A stretch of DNA of 64,000 nucleotides from Escallonia rubra. Its lineage: Eukaryota; Streptophyta; Magnoliopsida; Escalloniales; Escalloniaceae. Positions 24,726-38,177 of this stretch are shown piece after piece (position 1 is the first letter of the stretch; each line of letters begins with the position of its first letter). Location: the NCBI GenBank assembly GCA_033065855.1, contig JAVXUO010003085.1, positions 62,001-126,000 of the forward strand, read 5' to 3'. The notes beneath the pieces are model-generated. The model worked only from the letters and a program-made list of their open reading frames with translations. It was not told the origin of the DNA and made no database searches. The translations under genes were made by a program, and so were the position numbers.

Positions 24726-27700
24726 AGCTGGAAGATATGTCTTTGAGCTATGTTACATGGATTCTTCAAATTGTATGAGTACCCATGTCGGACACTCGAC
24801 ACTTGGACATGGGTATGGGATATGTGTCCGGCACATCCCATAGGATATGCCACTTAGAACACTACATTATAGTATTTCTTTTAGTTCGTTAATGCTTTGA
24901 AATGATCTCAGGTTAAATTAAAACGATATGCGTAACTTGAAACACCATTTAGACTAAGGAATAAGTAAAATACAAGAACATATAGGAATATTTTGCCGTG
25001 TCCACGTGTCTTGGGTTTTGAAAAATAGACGAATCCGACACTTGGACACCTATCCGACTCGGACACTAGTACCGAGTCCATGTAACATTGGTCTTTGTAA
25101 CATGCGCCTTTAAAACGAATTCTTTCCCCAATTCCCTTTGAAGCTTTGGTACGTTTTTCGAGGTGCTTCTTAACAAGCCCAGTCTTGGACTAAGATTTGG
25201 TTCTTGTCATGGCTATTATTCTTGTCATGCTGTAATTTATGGGCCTAAATATCTGATCATTTGTTTCAAATCTTGAAGCATTGGTTAGGATTCCTCTTCT
25301 ATGATCGTATGCATTGTAACATGAACTCCACAGTTTGGAGATTAGTGGACAATCGGACGTCTAACATCCGCGGTAGGTATTACCTCTTACGTCCATAACT
25401 GACTGAACTTTTGGCACATCGTTACAAAATTTGGAGACTTTTACCTATTTGTCCCTCCTTCATCTCCCTTTTTCTTTGCCTTCATGGGAACATAAAATAG
25501 TTATAACTCGTCAAGTGCCAATAAGTTAATGTGTTCTCCTGCTGTATTATTAACCAGCATCCAATCTAATCGTTCTTGCCTTTTTAGCAATCCATCTTTC
25601 TCTTCTGCTTTGTCTAGTACTTCGATGAACCTTTAACTGGCCTTTCTTTCTAAACAAATCATGGTGTAAGGCGTAGTATTCGCTTTGGTTTTCTGATTTC
25701 TGGCCGGCCTAAGTCACAAAGTGAAGACTATGATCTGAGATGCAAATAACAAAGCACTCCCTTTAACTCATAGGTCACCTCCAAATTCCTCCTTCCGGAA
25801 TCTACAAATGTTCCTCTGTTGTGGTCCCATAAGCCTAGGTGTCCATCCATGAAGTGAACAGCACCCCCGACGTCAGGCCATATGTGAACCTTCGTAAGAT
25901 ACTGAAGCACGGTGGATTATGTTGTTTCTCATACTTGCCTCAGTAGCCTCAAATGTATCATTTTTCCAATAGGACCTTATGATGAACTCTATCCCAAGCC
26001 AATCAAAGTCCATACCAGATAGCACATAGTTCCACATTTATATTATATGCACTCCCCAATGTTTTTCTGTATTCCACTTAGAAGTTGAATTTATCATCTT
26101 GGATTAACCCTGCAGCTGCTGCTTTTTGTAAAAGCATCATTGGTGGTGCCATCTATATTGAGATTATACTTAACTTTTTTCCTACAATACACGGATTTTG
26201 CAAATTCTTATATCTTGCCATATTGTTTTGATGCAGGGTTCTCATAGTTTATAGAGATGGCTTTATCACATTATGGTCAATTCAAGATAGCAAAGCCATA
26301 TTTACAACTGGTGGAATTATGTTGCAAACACGATCTTATGAGACAAAAGAAGTAACAGCTGCATGCTGGGCTTGCCCTTTTGGCAGTAAAGTAGCAGTTG
26401 GATATAGCAGTGGAGAGATTTCTATTTGGGGTGTTCCATCTGCCTCAAATATAAAAACTGAAGTAGAAAACGATAAGGAGTTACGCAACATCCAAAATGC
26501 TCCTATATGTAAATTGAATCTTGGGTATAAATTGGACAAGATCCCTATAGCTACTATGAAGTGGGCTTATGCAGATGGGAAAGCAAGTCGACTCTATGTT
26601 CTCGGCTCCGCTGACTACGCAACTGCCAATTTGTTGCAGGTACTGGGGTGCTTTGTTATTTTGTTTATGTATGTTCTTTCAAATAGTCTCCCGTCATTCA
26701 CTATAATTATCTATTACTGGCCTCTTTAAGGTTTTTTTATTGGACAATTAGCAAGTTACTCTCCTCTTGGTAGAACTTTAGCCAACAGTCTCAACACAAC
26801 CTTCCTCCGAAACTAATACAGAAATGATCAGTTTTCCCGGCATTATTCGTACTAGTTACTGTGGCACATGCGATGCGTGTGCAAAAATGAAGTTAGCAAT
26901 ATGCTATTTTTATAAGATCAAGCTCGGCCTTTAGAATTTATTTTAACTACATTTTTCAATAAATTTAGTTTGTGAAAACTAAACATGTCCTTAGAGGTAG
27001 TTATTACTATTTAAGATTTTTATTTTGTGTCACTTTCTTAAAATTTTCTTAGCATGCCACATGGCACCATATTAGATAGGCAGTTATGTAACACTAAAAG
27101 ACCAAAAGGGGTATTCCCTTTATATATAGTATAGAAATATAGATGCAAAATCATTATCCAAATGATGTGCCACTGGCTGTGTCAAATTGAGTTGCACCTA
27201 TTATATATCGCTATCTTTTGAAATCTTCGAAGGTTCATAACCAGCTATAAAGTTATTCTGGAGGCAACTTCTGTATGTTGCAATATTAATTTTCGTATGC
27301 ACAAATGCTTGCTGGATCTAAATGACGTTCTGAATTATTTTTTCATTTGTACCTTATGCGAAAAGATTACACTGATTTGGCAGGTAATTATAATTAGTGA
27401 GCATACTGAATCTCGAACAATTAAGTTGGGCCTGCATCCGCCTGAGCCTTGCGTTGATATGGAGATTATTTCAAGTTCCTATGAACAAAGCAAGCACAAA
27501 CAAGATTCTTTTCTTCTGCTTGGGAAATCAGGTCACGTTTATGCCTATGATGATAGTAATATCGAAAAATACCTGCTACAGTCTCAATCTCGGTCCCCAC
27601 CATCACTTCCAAAGGAGGTAATGGTGAGGCTGCCGTTTGTGGATTCAGCCATCACTACAGAAAAATTTGTAACAGACAACCCATATCAGTTATCTTCTGC

Positions 27701-30700
27701 AGATAAGGTAGATATGAACTTTTGTAATTCATCACTTAACAGTCCTATTACCATTAAGGACTACGTGATAGCATTTCAGATATCATTGAAAAAACTCAGC
27801 TCTTTCTGGTTTTGTAGGAATATTTTCTGATGCAGAAAAATATTCCACCACTTTTTACGTTGGACGTGACGCAAAGAGATGGAACCTGCTCAAACTCAAC
27901 CCACTTCAGCACATTTTCAAATTTTAAGAACTTGTACATAACAGGACACAGTAATGGAGCCATAAACTTTTGGGACCTATCGTGCCCACTTTTCTTTCCA
28001 ATCATATCGTTAACCCAACAGGTAATGCTTAAAGTATTACCACTTATCTTCTGTTTAAAACTGGAAGTAGATCATTACTAATTGAGTTCCCACTTCTCAT
28101 GCCATTTTCTCACTCTTATTGTCATCTTCATTCCCGCCAAGACATTTGGCCGCAGAATCTTTTCCTCACTTGTTTTTTTCTATGTTCTTAAAACTGATCT
28201 TTTGCTTAAACAAAAGTGGCTTAAAGAAGATTTAAAGGGGCATCCCTAAAATGTTAGGTAAATTTTTTTGATGGTACAAAATTGAATTGTACTATTATGC
28301 AGATCATTGAAATTCCGCTGCTTATTAAACTCTGCGTGCTATTATGCAGAGTGAGAATGATTCTTCTTTAAGTGGCATACCACTGACAGCACTGCATTTT
28401 GATATCAACTCTCGGCTCCTCATTTCTGGAGATCAAATTGGAACAGTTAAGTGCCTCTGTTGATTGATAACTTTATGTAGAGATAGTAATAATTGTTCCA
28501 TGTAGCTTTGGAATTGTGGAGTGTGATAACATTATATGTAATGCAGGTTAGGATATTCAAATTAAAACCCGAGCCATATGGCACAGAAAGCAGCTTTATG
28601 TCCTTCCAAGGTATTATTTTCGTAGCTTGCTCACAAGGTCATCAATAGGATGTTTGTTTATATCACAAATTAGGTATCTGCTTTATAGTAAATGACTGCT
28701 GAATACTACACGATCAGCAGCCTAATATCAACTTCGATGATTTCCTGTCAATCGAGTCACTGTGGTCATCCTTCATCTTAGGATGTTGACACATTTTTAA
28801 CCACTTCTTGGCTCATAAGATATTCAACAGCATTGTCACCATGAATAGTTCTTAGGGGATATAAGTTATACAAGTTTTCATAATTGAAACTACATAAGGA
28901 ATGCATTAGCTCAAAAGCTTAGATGCATTTAAATGCTATCATATTTATTTCACACCTCTAATCAGGTTTCTTTCTGACGTATCTCTTCCTATTTCTAGGA
29001 AGTTCAAAGAAAGGGAGCAATCACATCATCCACAATCTTAAGGTTCTAAAGGTCAATGGAGCTGTGCTTTCCATAAAAGCATCATACAGTTCAAAGCATC
29101 TTGCTGTTGGGTCTGATCAAGGATATGTACGTTTTTTCTGCTCTATATTCCCACTTCCTCTGTCAGAGTTTGATTACATGGTTCTATGTCAAGGATCTAT
29201 GTCAGGTTGCTTATAGTTGTCTATTCATTTTGAAAGGCTGAAATACATACTCGTAGTTACTTCCACGTGGTTAATCGTTTTATTTATTTATACACTAAAC
29301 TCTTTAGTCAAATAGAATGAGCTGAAATAGATAGAAACGAAAGATAGTGTTCGTTAGGAGCAGTGATGAATGACTACTAGTTCGAGCATTCCGCTACTTG
29401 GATCATAGTCGTGCAGGAAGGCTGCCTGCCGCCAGCAGTCTCCTGGGGGGAGGAAAGTTACATATTTGAGAACTTTTGACTCCAGCAAATTTGACAGCCA
29501 CTAAATGTATTTATGAGTTACTTCATTATCATTGTCGTATTCAAGATTTAGGTTTTTGTGAGTTTACATGTACCGAGCATGTGTTGACAAATTTCTGCAT
29601 TCAGGTATCGCTCATAGATATGGAGGGGCCCACTCTGTTATATGAAAAGCATATTGCAAGTGAATTGTCTAGCGCTGTCATTGCTCTGCAGTTTGAAACT
29701 TGCAGTTTCCATGGCTTTGAGAAGAATGTTATAGTGGTTGCCACAAAGGATTCTTCAGTTTTAGCACTTGAAAGTGATACAGGAAACATGCTAAGCTCTT
29801 GCATGGTCCATCCTAAGAAACCCTCTAAAGCATTATTCATGCAGATTTTGGGTAATTACTAAGGCAAACTTCCTTGAGGTTCTTTTGTGATGTCAACTTG
29901 AACTAATGTGTAAAAAATTTATAGATGTATAACCACTTATTTTAATTTCCGCTAGAATGAATATCAAACTATAGGCAGAGATTTTATTGTGCTTCTATTT
30001 TACAGATACATCTGGTGGAGGGCCTAAAACAGGAGCGGGCCTAGAGTCGAGTAAGGGGAACCCAGTTGATGACGGCATACCAAAGCAGTTACTGCTTCTA
30101 CTGTGTTCTGAGAAAGCTGTTTATCTCTATTCTTTGACGCATGTAGTCCAGGTTCTGATTCTTAGTTATTTAGGAAAATGTTCAATAGACATCGTTAATA
30201 GTTCATACCAATGTATTCCTTTCTTTTTTTCTCCCTTCAGGGTGTTAAGAAGGTGTACTACAAAAAGAAGTTTCATTCCTCTTATTGTTGCTGGGCTTCA
30301 ACATTTGACACTCCTTCTGATTCTGGCCTTGTACTCCTATTCTCTAGCGGAAAAATTGAGATCAGGTGATGGCCCTTTTATTTATTCTCTCATCTTAAGT
30401 TGATAGGATTTAGCATATTTTACCTTCTGTAAAGTCACATGTAAGCTGGGTACAGTACTTATAAACCAAAATTTTCACCTCTTTGAAATAATATCATGCA
30501 CCCAGACGTAGTTTCTCACTATACCTGTGGTACAAACAGGCTTAAAGTTGCAGACTAAGATATAGGCTCTGCCTCCTTCATTGAAGTTACTTTCATCTGG
30601 AAAGTTTACTGATTCAATGCTTTTCTTATTCGTCGAAATTACCATCATCTCCACCATGCACATACCTTACGGTGCTGAAAGACGTAAAATTCCCATTTGT

Positions 30701-33700
30701 GCTAAGTCAGATGAAGCCTTAATTAGACCCAGAGGTCTTATGCTTGCTCATGTGTCTCTAAACTGAAAAAATTCTATGATCGGGGAATTGAGCTAGCCAT
30801 GAAATGTATAATTTGCACATTTGCTAATGGCCTTGCCTTGTAGAACATTATTCCCACTTTTTGTCTAGAAAAGATGGATAGTTAGTTATTAAGAGTTGCC
30901 CAGTTTTTCCGCCTCATAGTGGGTTAAATAATTGCTGCTGCACCTATTCTTACTTTGTGGAATTTCAGATCGTTGCCAGAATTGTCCTTGTTAAGGGAAA
31001 CATCAATTGGAGGTCTCATATTTTCAAGTTCAAAAATGAACGGTATTTCGGATAAATCGATATGCTCTTCAAGGGATGGAGAAATTATAGTGGTAAACCT
31101 TGGTAGTTCGTAATTTTGCTTTCAAAGCTTATGGCAGTGCATCCTGGTTTGAATCTCTAAAATTCCTTTTTACAGGTAAATAGTGATCAAGAAGTCTGCA
31201 TTATCTCAGTTTTGCTGCGAAAGGAAATCTATAGGTGATGTACAAGTGGTAACCGTGATTTGTACTTCTTTTATCTTTCAAGAAAACATCTGTATTAGTG
31301 CTTCTCATCTAATCGCTTAGACAGTAAGTCGTATAATTGGGTATTTGGAGCAAGTGAGATTGGAGCAAGCCTTCACAAAAAGCCCCTCCAGAGGAAAGAT
31401 TACAATGATAACAATAAACAACAAAAGTTAAACCTGAATTTGCAATAGTCTTGTCTCTCGTGATACTAGCTGCTTCAGTTTCCAGAGCCCAACAACAGTC
31501 GCTTCCATAAGGAGTCCTTATAACAACTTGTGTAGCTTTCATTTCCACATAACATGACTGATCTCTGTTTTCTTTGTTATGTCTCTTTTGATATAGTTTT
31601 CATACGTACCTCCCGTGTTGATTGTTAGTACTTTCTCTACTATATTCTTGATTGGCAACTTCGAACTCCAAATTTCACTCCTCGTGTTGCGTGGTGATTT
31701 ATTCCTCTCTCTCAGGCATCTAGACTCCATCTTCCAAGTTTACAAGAAAGATCTGATGGTCTCACAAGGGCTTATTTCTGAACCTGTCGTCCACAAAGAG
31801 AAGAAAAAGGTAAGTATCTATTAACTCTGCCCTCGCCTTTTGAATGTTTCAAAAACTTATCTAATGCTGAGCTGCATCAGGGGATGTTTAGTTCTGTCAT
31901 CAAAGATATAAAGGGAAGTAAAGCATATCCTGGACCTTACACAGAAGCTGAAGATGCTAGAGAAAGTTTTGAAGAATTGTCCACAATCTTTGCAGTTGCT
32001 AACTTCCCTTTGGATGAGGAAAGCGGAGAAGATTTTACCATTGCTACAAATGAGGCTGAATTGGATATAGGTACTTCATTTCCATATTTTTTACTCTTCT
32101 TTATATATAGAATAAAAAACCTGATTCACGATTCACGTTTGCCATGCTATACTTGTTCATGCTCCTGATATAATACCTGGAATTATTTTTTCCTTATATC
32201 TTGACTGAAGACATCCAAGTCCATCTTCATATCTTCCAATTTTCTTGTTCAGCAGACGGTTTGACATGTTCAGAAACTAAACTTTTTATCCAAATTGATA
32301 GTTTTGGGGTTTCTTCAGTTGATTGGATTGAATGGTTAGCGCAAATCATGTGGCCTGCTGGGATTTCTCACCTCTTATGCTTTTCTGTACAAGGCTTACT
32401 TTTGTTTCTTAGTTTAGAATTTGATGCTGAATAGGCTGTTTAGCTAACCAATCAAATTAACTTTACTTATATGGGCTTTTACAGATGATATTGACGTTGA
32501 AGATGTAGGAGAGAAGAAGCCAAAAGGAAATCCTATGGTGGCAGCACTGAACAAGCAGAAACTGTCGAGTAAATTCCAGGCGTGGAAAGGTATATCCAAC
32601 ATTGCTTGAGCATTCGCATGTTGGTTTTTATGTATACTAGCTAATGTACCCATGCAAATGCACGGGATAGTATGTAATTAGGTGTTATTGCTAATCATAT
32701 ACTTTAGTATAATGAAATAGAATCTAAATGCCAAGAAAAGAAAAACAAAGAAATATCACTTAAGTCTATGAATTTCTTAAATAAATTAGCTAACTGCTTA
32801 AGATGACAATAGCATTGACGATAGCTTCTTAAAGAAACAAAGAAAATCATAGATTAAATTTTAAATTTACCAAATCTATAGTCTTAAAGTACTATTAACA
32901 GAAAAAAATGTATCACAAGTTTCACCAAAATATTGATTATCCTCCTTCATTTCTTTGTTTATAAAAATCTAGTCAATAATATTTGCATATTCATATCAAG
33001 ATAGCTTGGGGATTGACTATTAAACTTCACCTTTTACCAATTAAATGTGTTCTTTATAGTTCTATGCTAATTCAATTTTTTATCTAATTGTTATTGGAGA
33101 TAATTCATGTTATGTAATGTAGTGCTACACAAACAAATTGGTATATTAGGAAATTGTTGAACTTTATAAGGAAATTGGTATTGTATTCTCTTAGAATCAA
33201 CTTTTCTTTCATCGACTTAAATTCCCTTTAACGGAAATGTTAGGGCTAATTTTTTTTTTTTTTTTTTGTTGTTGGTAGTATCTAATATTGCCAACATGAT
33301 ACATCTAGGGATGACTATTTCAAGCATTTCCTTTTTTACTTTTGAGCTCATATTTGCTGCTAAAAGATATAGTGCAGTGACAAAAGAAAAGATATCAAAA
33401 TAAGGATTGAAATACCCTAAGAATCCAACCATATATATCAACAAAAATTTTTAGATCTTAGTTGTTAGTATGGTGTACTATAAAATGGAATGCATGCATT
33501 TACAACATCATAGGTAAAACTTAACCTTTGTGTTTAAGCTTTTAAGTGCAAAATGATTAAGTAATTAGTAGAGGAGATGCAACACGAACTGACGCATAAT
33601 GTTTATTTTGATATTCCTACATCTTTGTCTAGAATATTTTATTAGTACTTTACACCTACTTAGCCTATAAAAAGGCTTTACAATATACAGTTTTAGACAT

Positions 33701-36700
33701 ACTGTTGGAATTGGGTTTTAAACCCATTGTGGAGAAGCAACTTTGACTCAATTTTCAAATGGGTTCCAAACCATAGCTTGGTTAGGAACAAATTAATTCA
33801 CGTTCATCTATTGGAATAGATGATCGTGGTATATTCACATGTTTAAAACGAATGAGAAGTGAATGAGAAAATTGAAGCTAAAGTTAGTGGTTCACCTTGA
33901 AAGGAAAAGAGTATCCCACATTGAAGAGATAAAGCCAATGTTGTCTCCTTATAAGGCTTAGCCTTGAGCTAAGGGATGGGCCCCTTGGGGGTACCCATGT
34001 TTTGTAAGGAGGGAGGACCTAGGTTGACCCAAGGTCCACCACACGCGGGCGCCCGCCCCGTCCCGGTCCGTGGCTTGGGCTTGGGCTTTATTCTTTTTGG
34101 GACAAATAAATTTTATTTATTTAATTTCTTTTCCGAAAGGTTGTAACCTTTCCTTTCCAACCAACCAGCTGTGAAGAGTTGCACCCCCCAGTGAATAATC
34201 TGTGTATAAAAACGAGTACAAGAGTCTGTCCAGTTTTAGTGTTTCGAAGAAAGAGTTCTACCATTGTTTGGTTCACCGGGTCTGGAAATTTGGTGTGCTA
34301 CTATTTTCAGACGTAGCCGTTGTATCCTGGGAGACTATCGTCAAGAGTCGTCAGCACCGTTGCGGGACGAATAAGTCTTAAGGACAGTGAATCAAATTCA
34401 CGCCTCGGCCCCTTTTTCCTTTTGCTGTTCTGCAATCTTGTTGTGAGTTCATTTTAATTGTTCTTGCAAAGACAATTTGTTCTGTTTAGTAAACTACATT
34501 TCAGTTTTTTCGTACTTAATTGTTTTCTGCACAAGTATAAACAAAGTATATATTTCGAACAACACATACAAAATAAAACTATAGTGAAAATAACCCTCTC
34601 ATTTGTATTGAATATAAAAAATTAAAAGTGAGTCGGATTTGTCATAAAGCAAGCCCTCCTTTTTCTTTCATATTATATCTTTCTTTCCAACATATGGTAT
34701 TTGCATTTCAAGCTCCCCTCCTGCTAGCTTCTTCTAACCAGCTTCTTCCCATTTGTTTCGTTTTCTTCTCCTCCCATTTGTAGAAAATAACTTCAAGTTT
34801 GCTGCCACCACTGCATTGAGTGCATGCAACATGTACGTAATTAATTAAAATATTTGAACATGATTACATGAATAAGACAGTAATCAAGCTTCTAATTTGC
34901 TAATTAGATTGCAAAACTTAAAATAATGTTGTCGGGAAATTATGAACAGATATATCCAACAAAAAGGATGAACAATAGTAGAACTTTTTCCTTGAAGGAA
35001 CTAAGAGGAAAACAACCAAACATAAACATTTGTTGGTAAATTCCTTCATGTAGTGATCGCATGGAGAAGTTATTGAGTATGCACCGGAACATCAATGACA
35101 TCCAGTGGTTTCGTGGTGGCATCTGCATCACCGTAGCCGCATGATGGGATTCATGACTACAATGCATATTCCCGACTCATGTGCACTTGTACTCGGGACT
35201 GTTAATGTTTTGTTGTAAACAACTTTTAACAAAGTTGTTTTTGTTTGTTTATCGGTGCATCATGCCATCACTTTGGTTTAGCTCTTCCTGATTGCTCCTA
35301 ACACTTGCTCCGCCCCACCGACCCCACCTTCATTTTTAGCAACCCACAAAGCAAAAATTCTCATCAAATCCCAAGTTTTAACACTTGGGGGTATTTCACA
35401 GCAAGCAGAAAGAAAAGAAAATACGGGAGGGAAAAAATGCAGCAATTACAAAATATATATTGTAAAGAACAACCGAATGCAATTGTGAAATATTGAAACT
35501 TATTTTCCAATATTAGAACATAAGCAATACATATATGTAAAGGCATTTCTTCCCCAAGTTCAGTTGCAAATAAATGGCCTTAAAAGCCAAGAAATAATAA
35601 AGTTCAGTTGAAAATTTTGCAAAAGGGAGAAAATCTATTTCTACACCTAGAAGATAAACATTTTTTACAACTTTTTTTTTTAATTTCAGATTTAAAGTAT
35701 ACCAATTTTTTATTAGAGTTTATTAATTAATGAACTAAAGGCATAGTATAGGCATTTCATGTACTTACCTATCATCTAGCTGATGAGGAACTTGCCAAAA
35801 AATTAATACTACCATACTAACGAAAGAGGGTATGACAAAAAAAGAAGCAAAAAAGAAGAAGGAAGATAGGTCAAAGACTCAAAGGGAAGCAAATTAGGCG
35901 GGAATAGACTAATAAGATGTCAAAATTATTGTTAAAATAATAAGTAAATTAGAAGTCTAGATTAATTCTAGCAATAGTAACCAGGTTAGAAGTCCAAATT
36001 CAATGGATAATAAGTGGATTAGAAGTTTAGATTAACTATAACAATAATAAATAGGGTAAATTGGAAGTCCAGATTCAAGGTAACCTCAGAGCTAAACATA
36101 GAGCTGAGAATTTCAGTGAAAAACTCGGCTTTTATAAAGTTTAAAATAGTAAGTAAATTAGAAGTCTAGATTAATTCTAGCAATAGTAACCAGGTTAGAA
36201 GTCTAAATTCAATGATAAGTGGATTAGAAGTTTAGATTAATTATAACAATAATAAATAGGCTAAATTAGAAGTCCAGATTCAAGGTAACCTCAGAGCTAA
36301 CCATAGAGCTGAGAATTCCAGTGAAAACTCGGCTTTTATACAGTTATATTGATTGATTTACCTTTTTATTCCCTTCCTGTGTGTGCATCTCCGCATTGTA
36401 GCTCTTTCTTCATGTTGCGAACTTATTTAAGTTTTAGTAGCGTAGATACTTCTTTCATAATCTTTATCGATGTTATTGACATTTTTGTCTAGCTTTATGA
36501 CTTCTTTTAAGGTTAACATTGTATCAAGTTTACAGGGTTTTCTTTTATACCCTGAGCTTCTCCTGGGGATGCCAGACTGTTTATTATGTGTTGTGCAAGT
36601 CTTGATTGTGTTGATACTAAACTACCAAGATGTCTGAACTTGTTAACCTCACATTTGCAGGTAAACTTAAACAGATGAGCGTCAAAAATGAGAAAACTCC

Positions 36701-37723
36701 TGCAAAAGAAGAACCACAAGATGAGAAGGCTGGAACGGTCGACCAAATCAGGAGAAAATATGGATATGGGTCATCCAGTGTAAGCATACATCTAAACAAT
36801 TATCCTTTAGTCATCTTCTGCAACATAATTTGATGGATGGTGGATGCCGTAAAGATTGATTATACCATAATTTGCTGGATGGCGGCATCGCTGTAGATAT
36901 TGTTTACAACATTGCTTTAGATATTTTGACCATAGTTTATTGGTCTACTGCTTCATAAGCTACTGTAGCTGTTCTGACATTGTAATCTGTTCCATCTTTG
37001 GTTGCAGGAACCGAGTGCCGTGAAAATGGCAGAAAGCAAGCTGCACGCAAATTTGAGGAAGTTGCAGGTATCCTAGAATGTTTGTGCTTCCAAAGTCTGC
37101 ACACTTCTTGTAATGGACTGAGAATGGGACGGTTCAGTTTATGAGTAGCTTTTCCAGATAAAGCTTAGTTATGTTTGTTTTGCTGACCCTTAAATTTAAG
37201 TGAAGCAATGCAGCTCTGTAAGCACAAAACTCTACTTCCTCCGGCCTCATATAAGAATCCTGCTGACATTTTTGACAGACCTAGAGTATAGTTTTGGAAG
37301 GGCTAAAGATGTTTCCTCCAAAGAAGGAATATTAACAATGTCAGACGCAGTCTTATAAACACATGGTGTATCATTTACTGGTTCCCTTATAACTTTCTTG
37401 TTAACCCTTAGAAACTTGTATATGCCCGTGGTCACTATTGTAACTGGATCCTTAACTTTCATAAATTTGCATTGCCTCCGTTCGTCATATAGATAAGCAT
37501 AATTTCCTTGAACTCTAGTTGACCATATATGTGAAAACGAACCTTTTTAAACTGGTCAGTGTCTCTTCTTTTCCGGTCTTTTTACATAATCTTGAGGTTT
37601 TTCACTTGAATTTGACAGGTTATTGGCATGAAAACCACAGAAATGCAGGATACTGCCCAATCATTTTCTTCTATGGCTAAAGAGGTGCTGCGCTCCACTG
37701 AACGTGATCGACGAAGCTTGTGA
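18827..37723 (+). CDS. TYN1: Plant tomosyn-like WD40 protein with C-terminal SNARE-like coil
   Basis: 24 exons with consistent phases, 3174 nt, 1057 residues: 18827-18868, 21829-21959, 22405-22489, 22646-22699, 22844-22935, 23014-23117, 23652-23724, 26237-26639, 27384-27707, 27818-28021, 28350-28445, 28547-28610, 28999-29126, 29605-29851, 30006-30151, 30241-30365, 30969-31092, 31176-31234, 31716-31809, 31881-32070, 32485-32589, 36661-36779, 37008-37067, 37619-37723. Starts MFVKKLVEKASLKK, then VNPRLVFHYGIPSGSLLLAY and TKDGRIKLFGKDN. WD-type repeats (GHTAVM, VWDIE, GHSNGAINFWDLS, SGEISIWGV, GSDQGYVSLID) form the tomosyn/Lgl/Sro7 double propeller; the last 70 residues are a SNARE-like helix (KLHANLRKLQVIGMKTTEMQ). 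Tomosyns bind syntaxin/SNAP25-type SNAREs and restrain secretory vesicle fusion. Intron 4 has a GC donor. The symbol is by family resemblance; orthology to TYN1 rather than TYN2 is not proven. Confidence 0.93.
18869..21828 (+). other. Intron 1 of tomosyn gene
   Basis: Holds a (TA)n microsatellite at about 19486-19513 and AT-rich unique sequence. The frame at 20679-20882 has no family resemblance. No bounded transposon was identified. Confidence 0.7.
23725..26236 (+). other. Intron 7 of tomosyn gene
   Basis: A 2.5-kb intron. It contains a partial direct duplication (TAGTTTGTCATGCATGACCA at about 24277 and 24362), a (GA)n microsatellite at about 24685-24726 and a bounded inverted-repeat element (separate entry). 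No coding frame is supported. Confidence 0.75.
24748..25090. mobile_element. Non-autonomous inverted-repeat element in tomosyn intron 7
   Basis: The element runs from CTATGTTACATGGATTC to its near inverse GAGTCCATGTAACATTG. It has internal GTCGGACACTCGACACTTGG and GTGTCCGG motifs repeated in both orientations, so it can fold back. The flanks GTCTTTGAG (24739-24747) and GTCTTTGTA (25091-25099) share 7 of 9 bases and look like a worn 8-9-bp target duplication, as left by hAT or Mutator-type transposases. No coding capacity; superfamily uncertain. Confidence 0.6.
33703..34564 (+). mobile_element. Solo LTR of an LTR retrotransposon
   Basis: An 862-bp segment starts TGTTGGAATTGGG and ends CGAACAACA (5'-TG...CA-3'), flanked by a perfect 5-bp duplication CATAC at 33698-33702 and 34565-34569. 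A TATA-like TGTATAAAAACGAG (about 34201) and a GC-rich R/U5-like part follow in LTR order. No internal domain, primer site or second LTR is present, so it is a solo LTR left by recombination. It is in sense orientation within tomosyn intron 21. The TGTTGGAA start suggests Ty1/copia, but this is not proven. Confidence 0.85.
35941..36345. repeat. Tandem duplication with period about 210 bp
   Basis: Copies at about 35941-36150 and 36151-36345 share TAAGTAAATTAGAAGTCTAG, AGCAATAGTAACCAGGTTAG, AAGGTAACCTCAGAGCTAA and ACTCGGCTTTTATA in order. Within each copy the motif ATTAGAAGT-C/T-TAGATT is itself repeated about four times, so the unit is internally degenerate. Confidence 0.85.
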
Positions 37724-38177
37724 CCCAAACCTACAGTTGTCCTCTGTTTCCTTTCTTATTATTATTATATATATATTTTTTTTGGGTTTGATTTGATGTA
37801 CATTATTTCTGTAAAATGGGAATGGAATCACGCAAATATGTGCAGCTATGTATTGAAAGGTGTAAAGAACATTTTTTTTGTAATAGCACGGTGTACTATG
37901 TTCTTTTTTTTGTGTGTCCTTTCTCTGGAGTTCACTGAGACTACAATGTAATGGCAGCTTTTTGTGCATGGAGTTGCCAATTTCAACTTTATTATGAAAC
38001 AGAATTTTTACAAACAGAAGCAAACCTGAAATCCTGGGATCCTATTACAAATCCATTCCAGCAATTTCTTTTCCAGCACAAGAAGCTAGCTCAATCAACT
38101 GACAAAAGAGGGATTAAAGCAAAAGCGTTTCTCCACCACCCAATGCAGTTTTCTTTAGGCTTCCAAAGAGGTCGTGT
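37724..38177. other. Convergent 3' ends of tomosyn and NTPase genes
   Basis: Only 454 bp separate the two stop codons. A T-rich, ATTATTATATATATATT-containing stretch (37757-37780) and TGTAAAGAACATTTTTTTTG follow tomosyn; the minus-strand 3' UTR of the NTPase gene must come from the right part. Overlap of the two 3' UTRs is possible. Confidence 0.6.

Larger units (their letters stand above)
32590..36660 (+). other. Intron 21 of tomosyn gene (4.1 kb)
   Basis: The longest tomosyn intron separates the WD40-proximal exons from the SNARE-tail exons. It holds a solo LTR (33703-34564) and a roughly 210-bp tandem duplication at about 35941-36345. The rest is AT-rich. The stretch just after the donor (CCCATGCAAATGCACGGG, about 32649) resembles ends of common plant repeats but has no partner end that I can find. 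Confidence 0.75.

Noticed and set aside
26840..27140. Possible repeat with ACTAGTTACTG and TTTATATATAGTATAG ends in tomosyn intron 8, similar in flavour to 32640-32680 and 40305-40325
   Set aside because: I could not define both ends, inverted repeats or a target duplication.
27708..27817. Reading through intron 9 of tomosyn in frame
   Set aside because: The frame stays open to beyond the acceptor, but skipping 27708-27817 joins ADK to EYFLMQKNIPP in phase with good GT and AG sites and family-like sequence.
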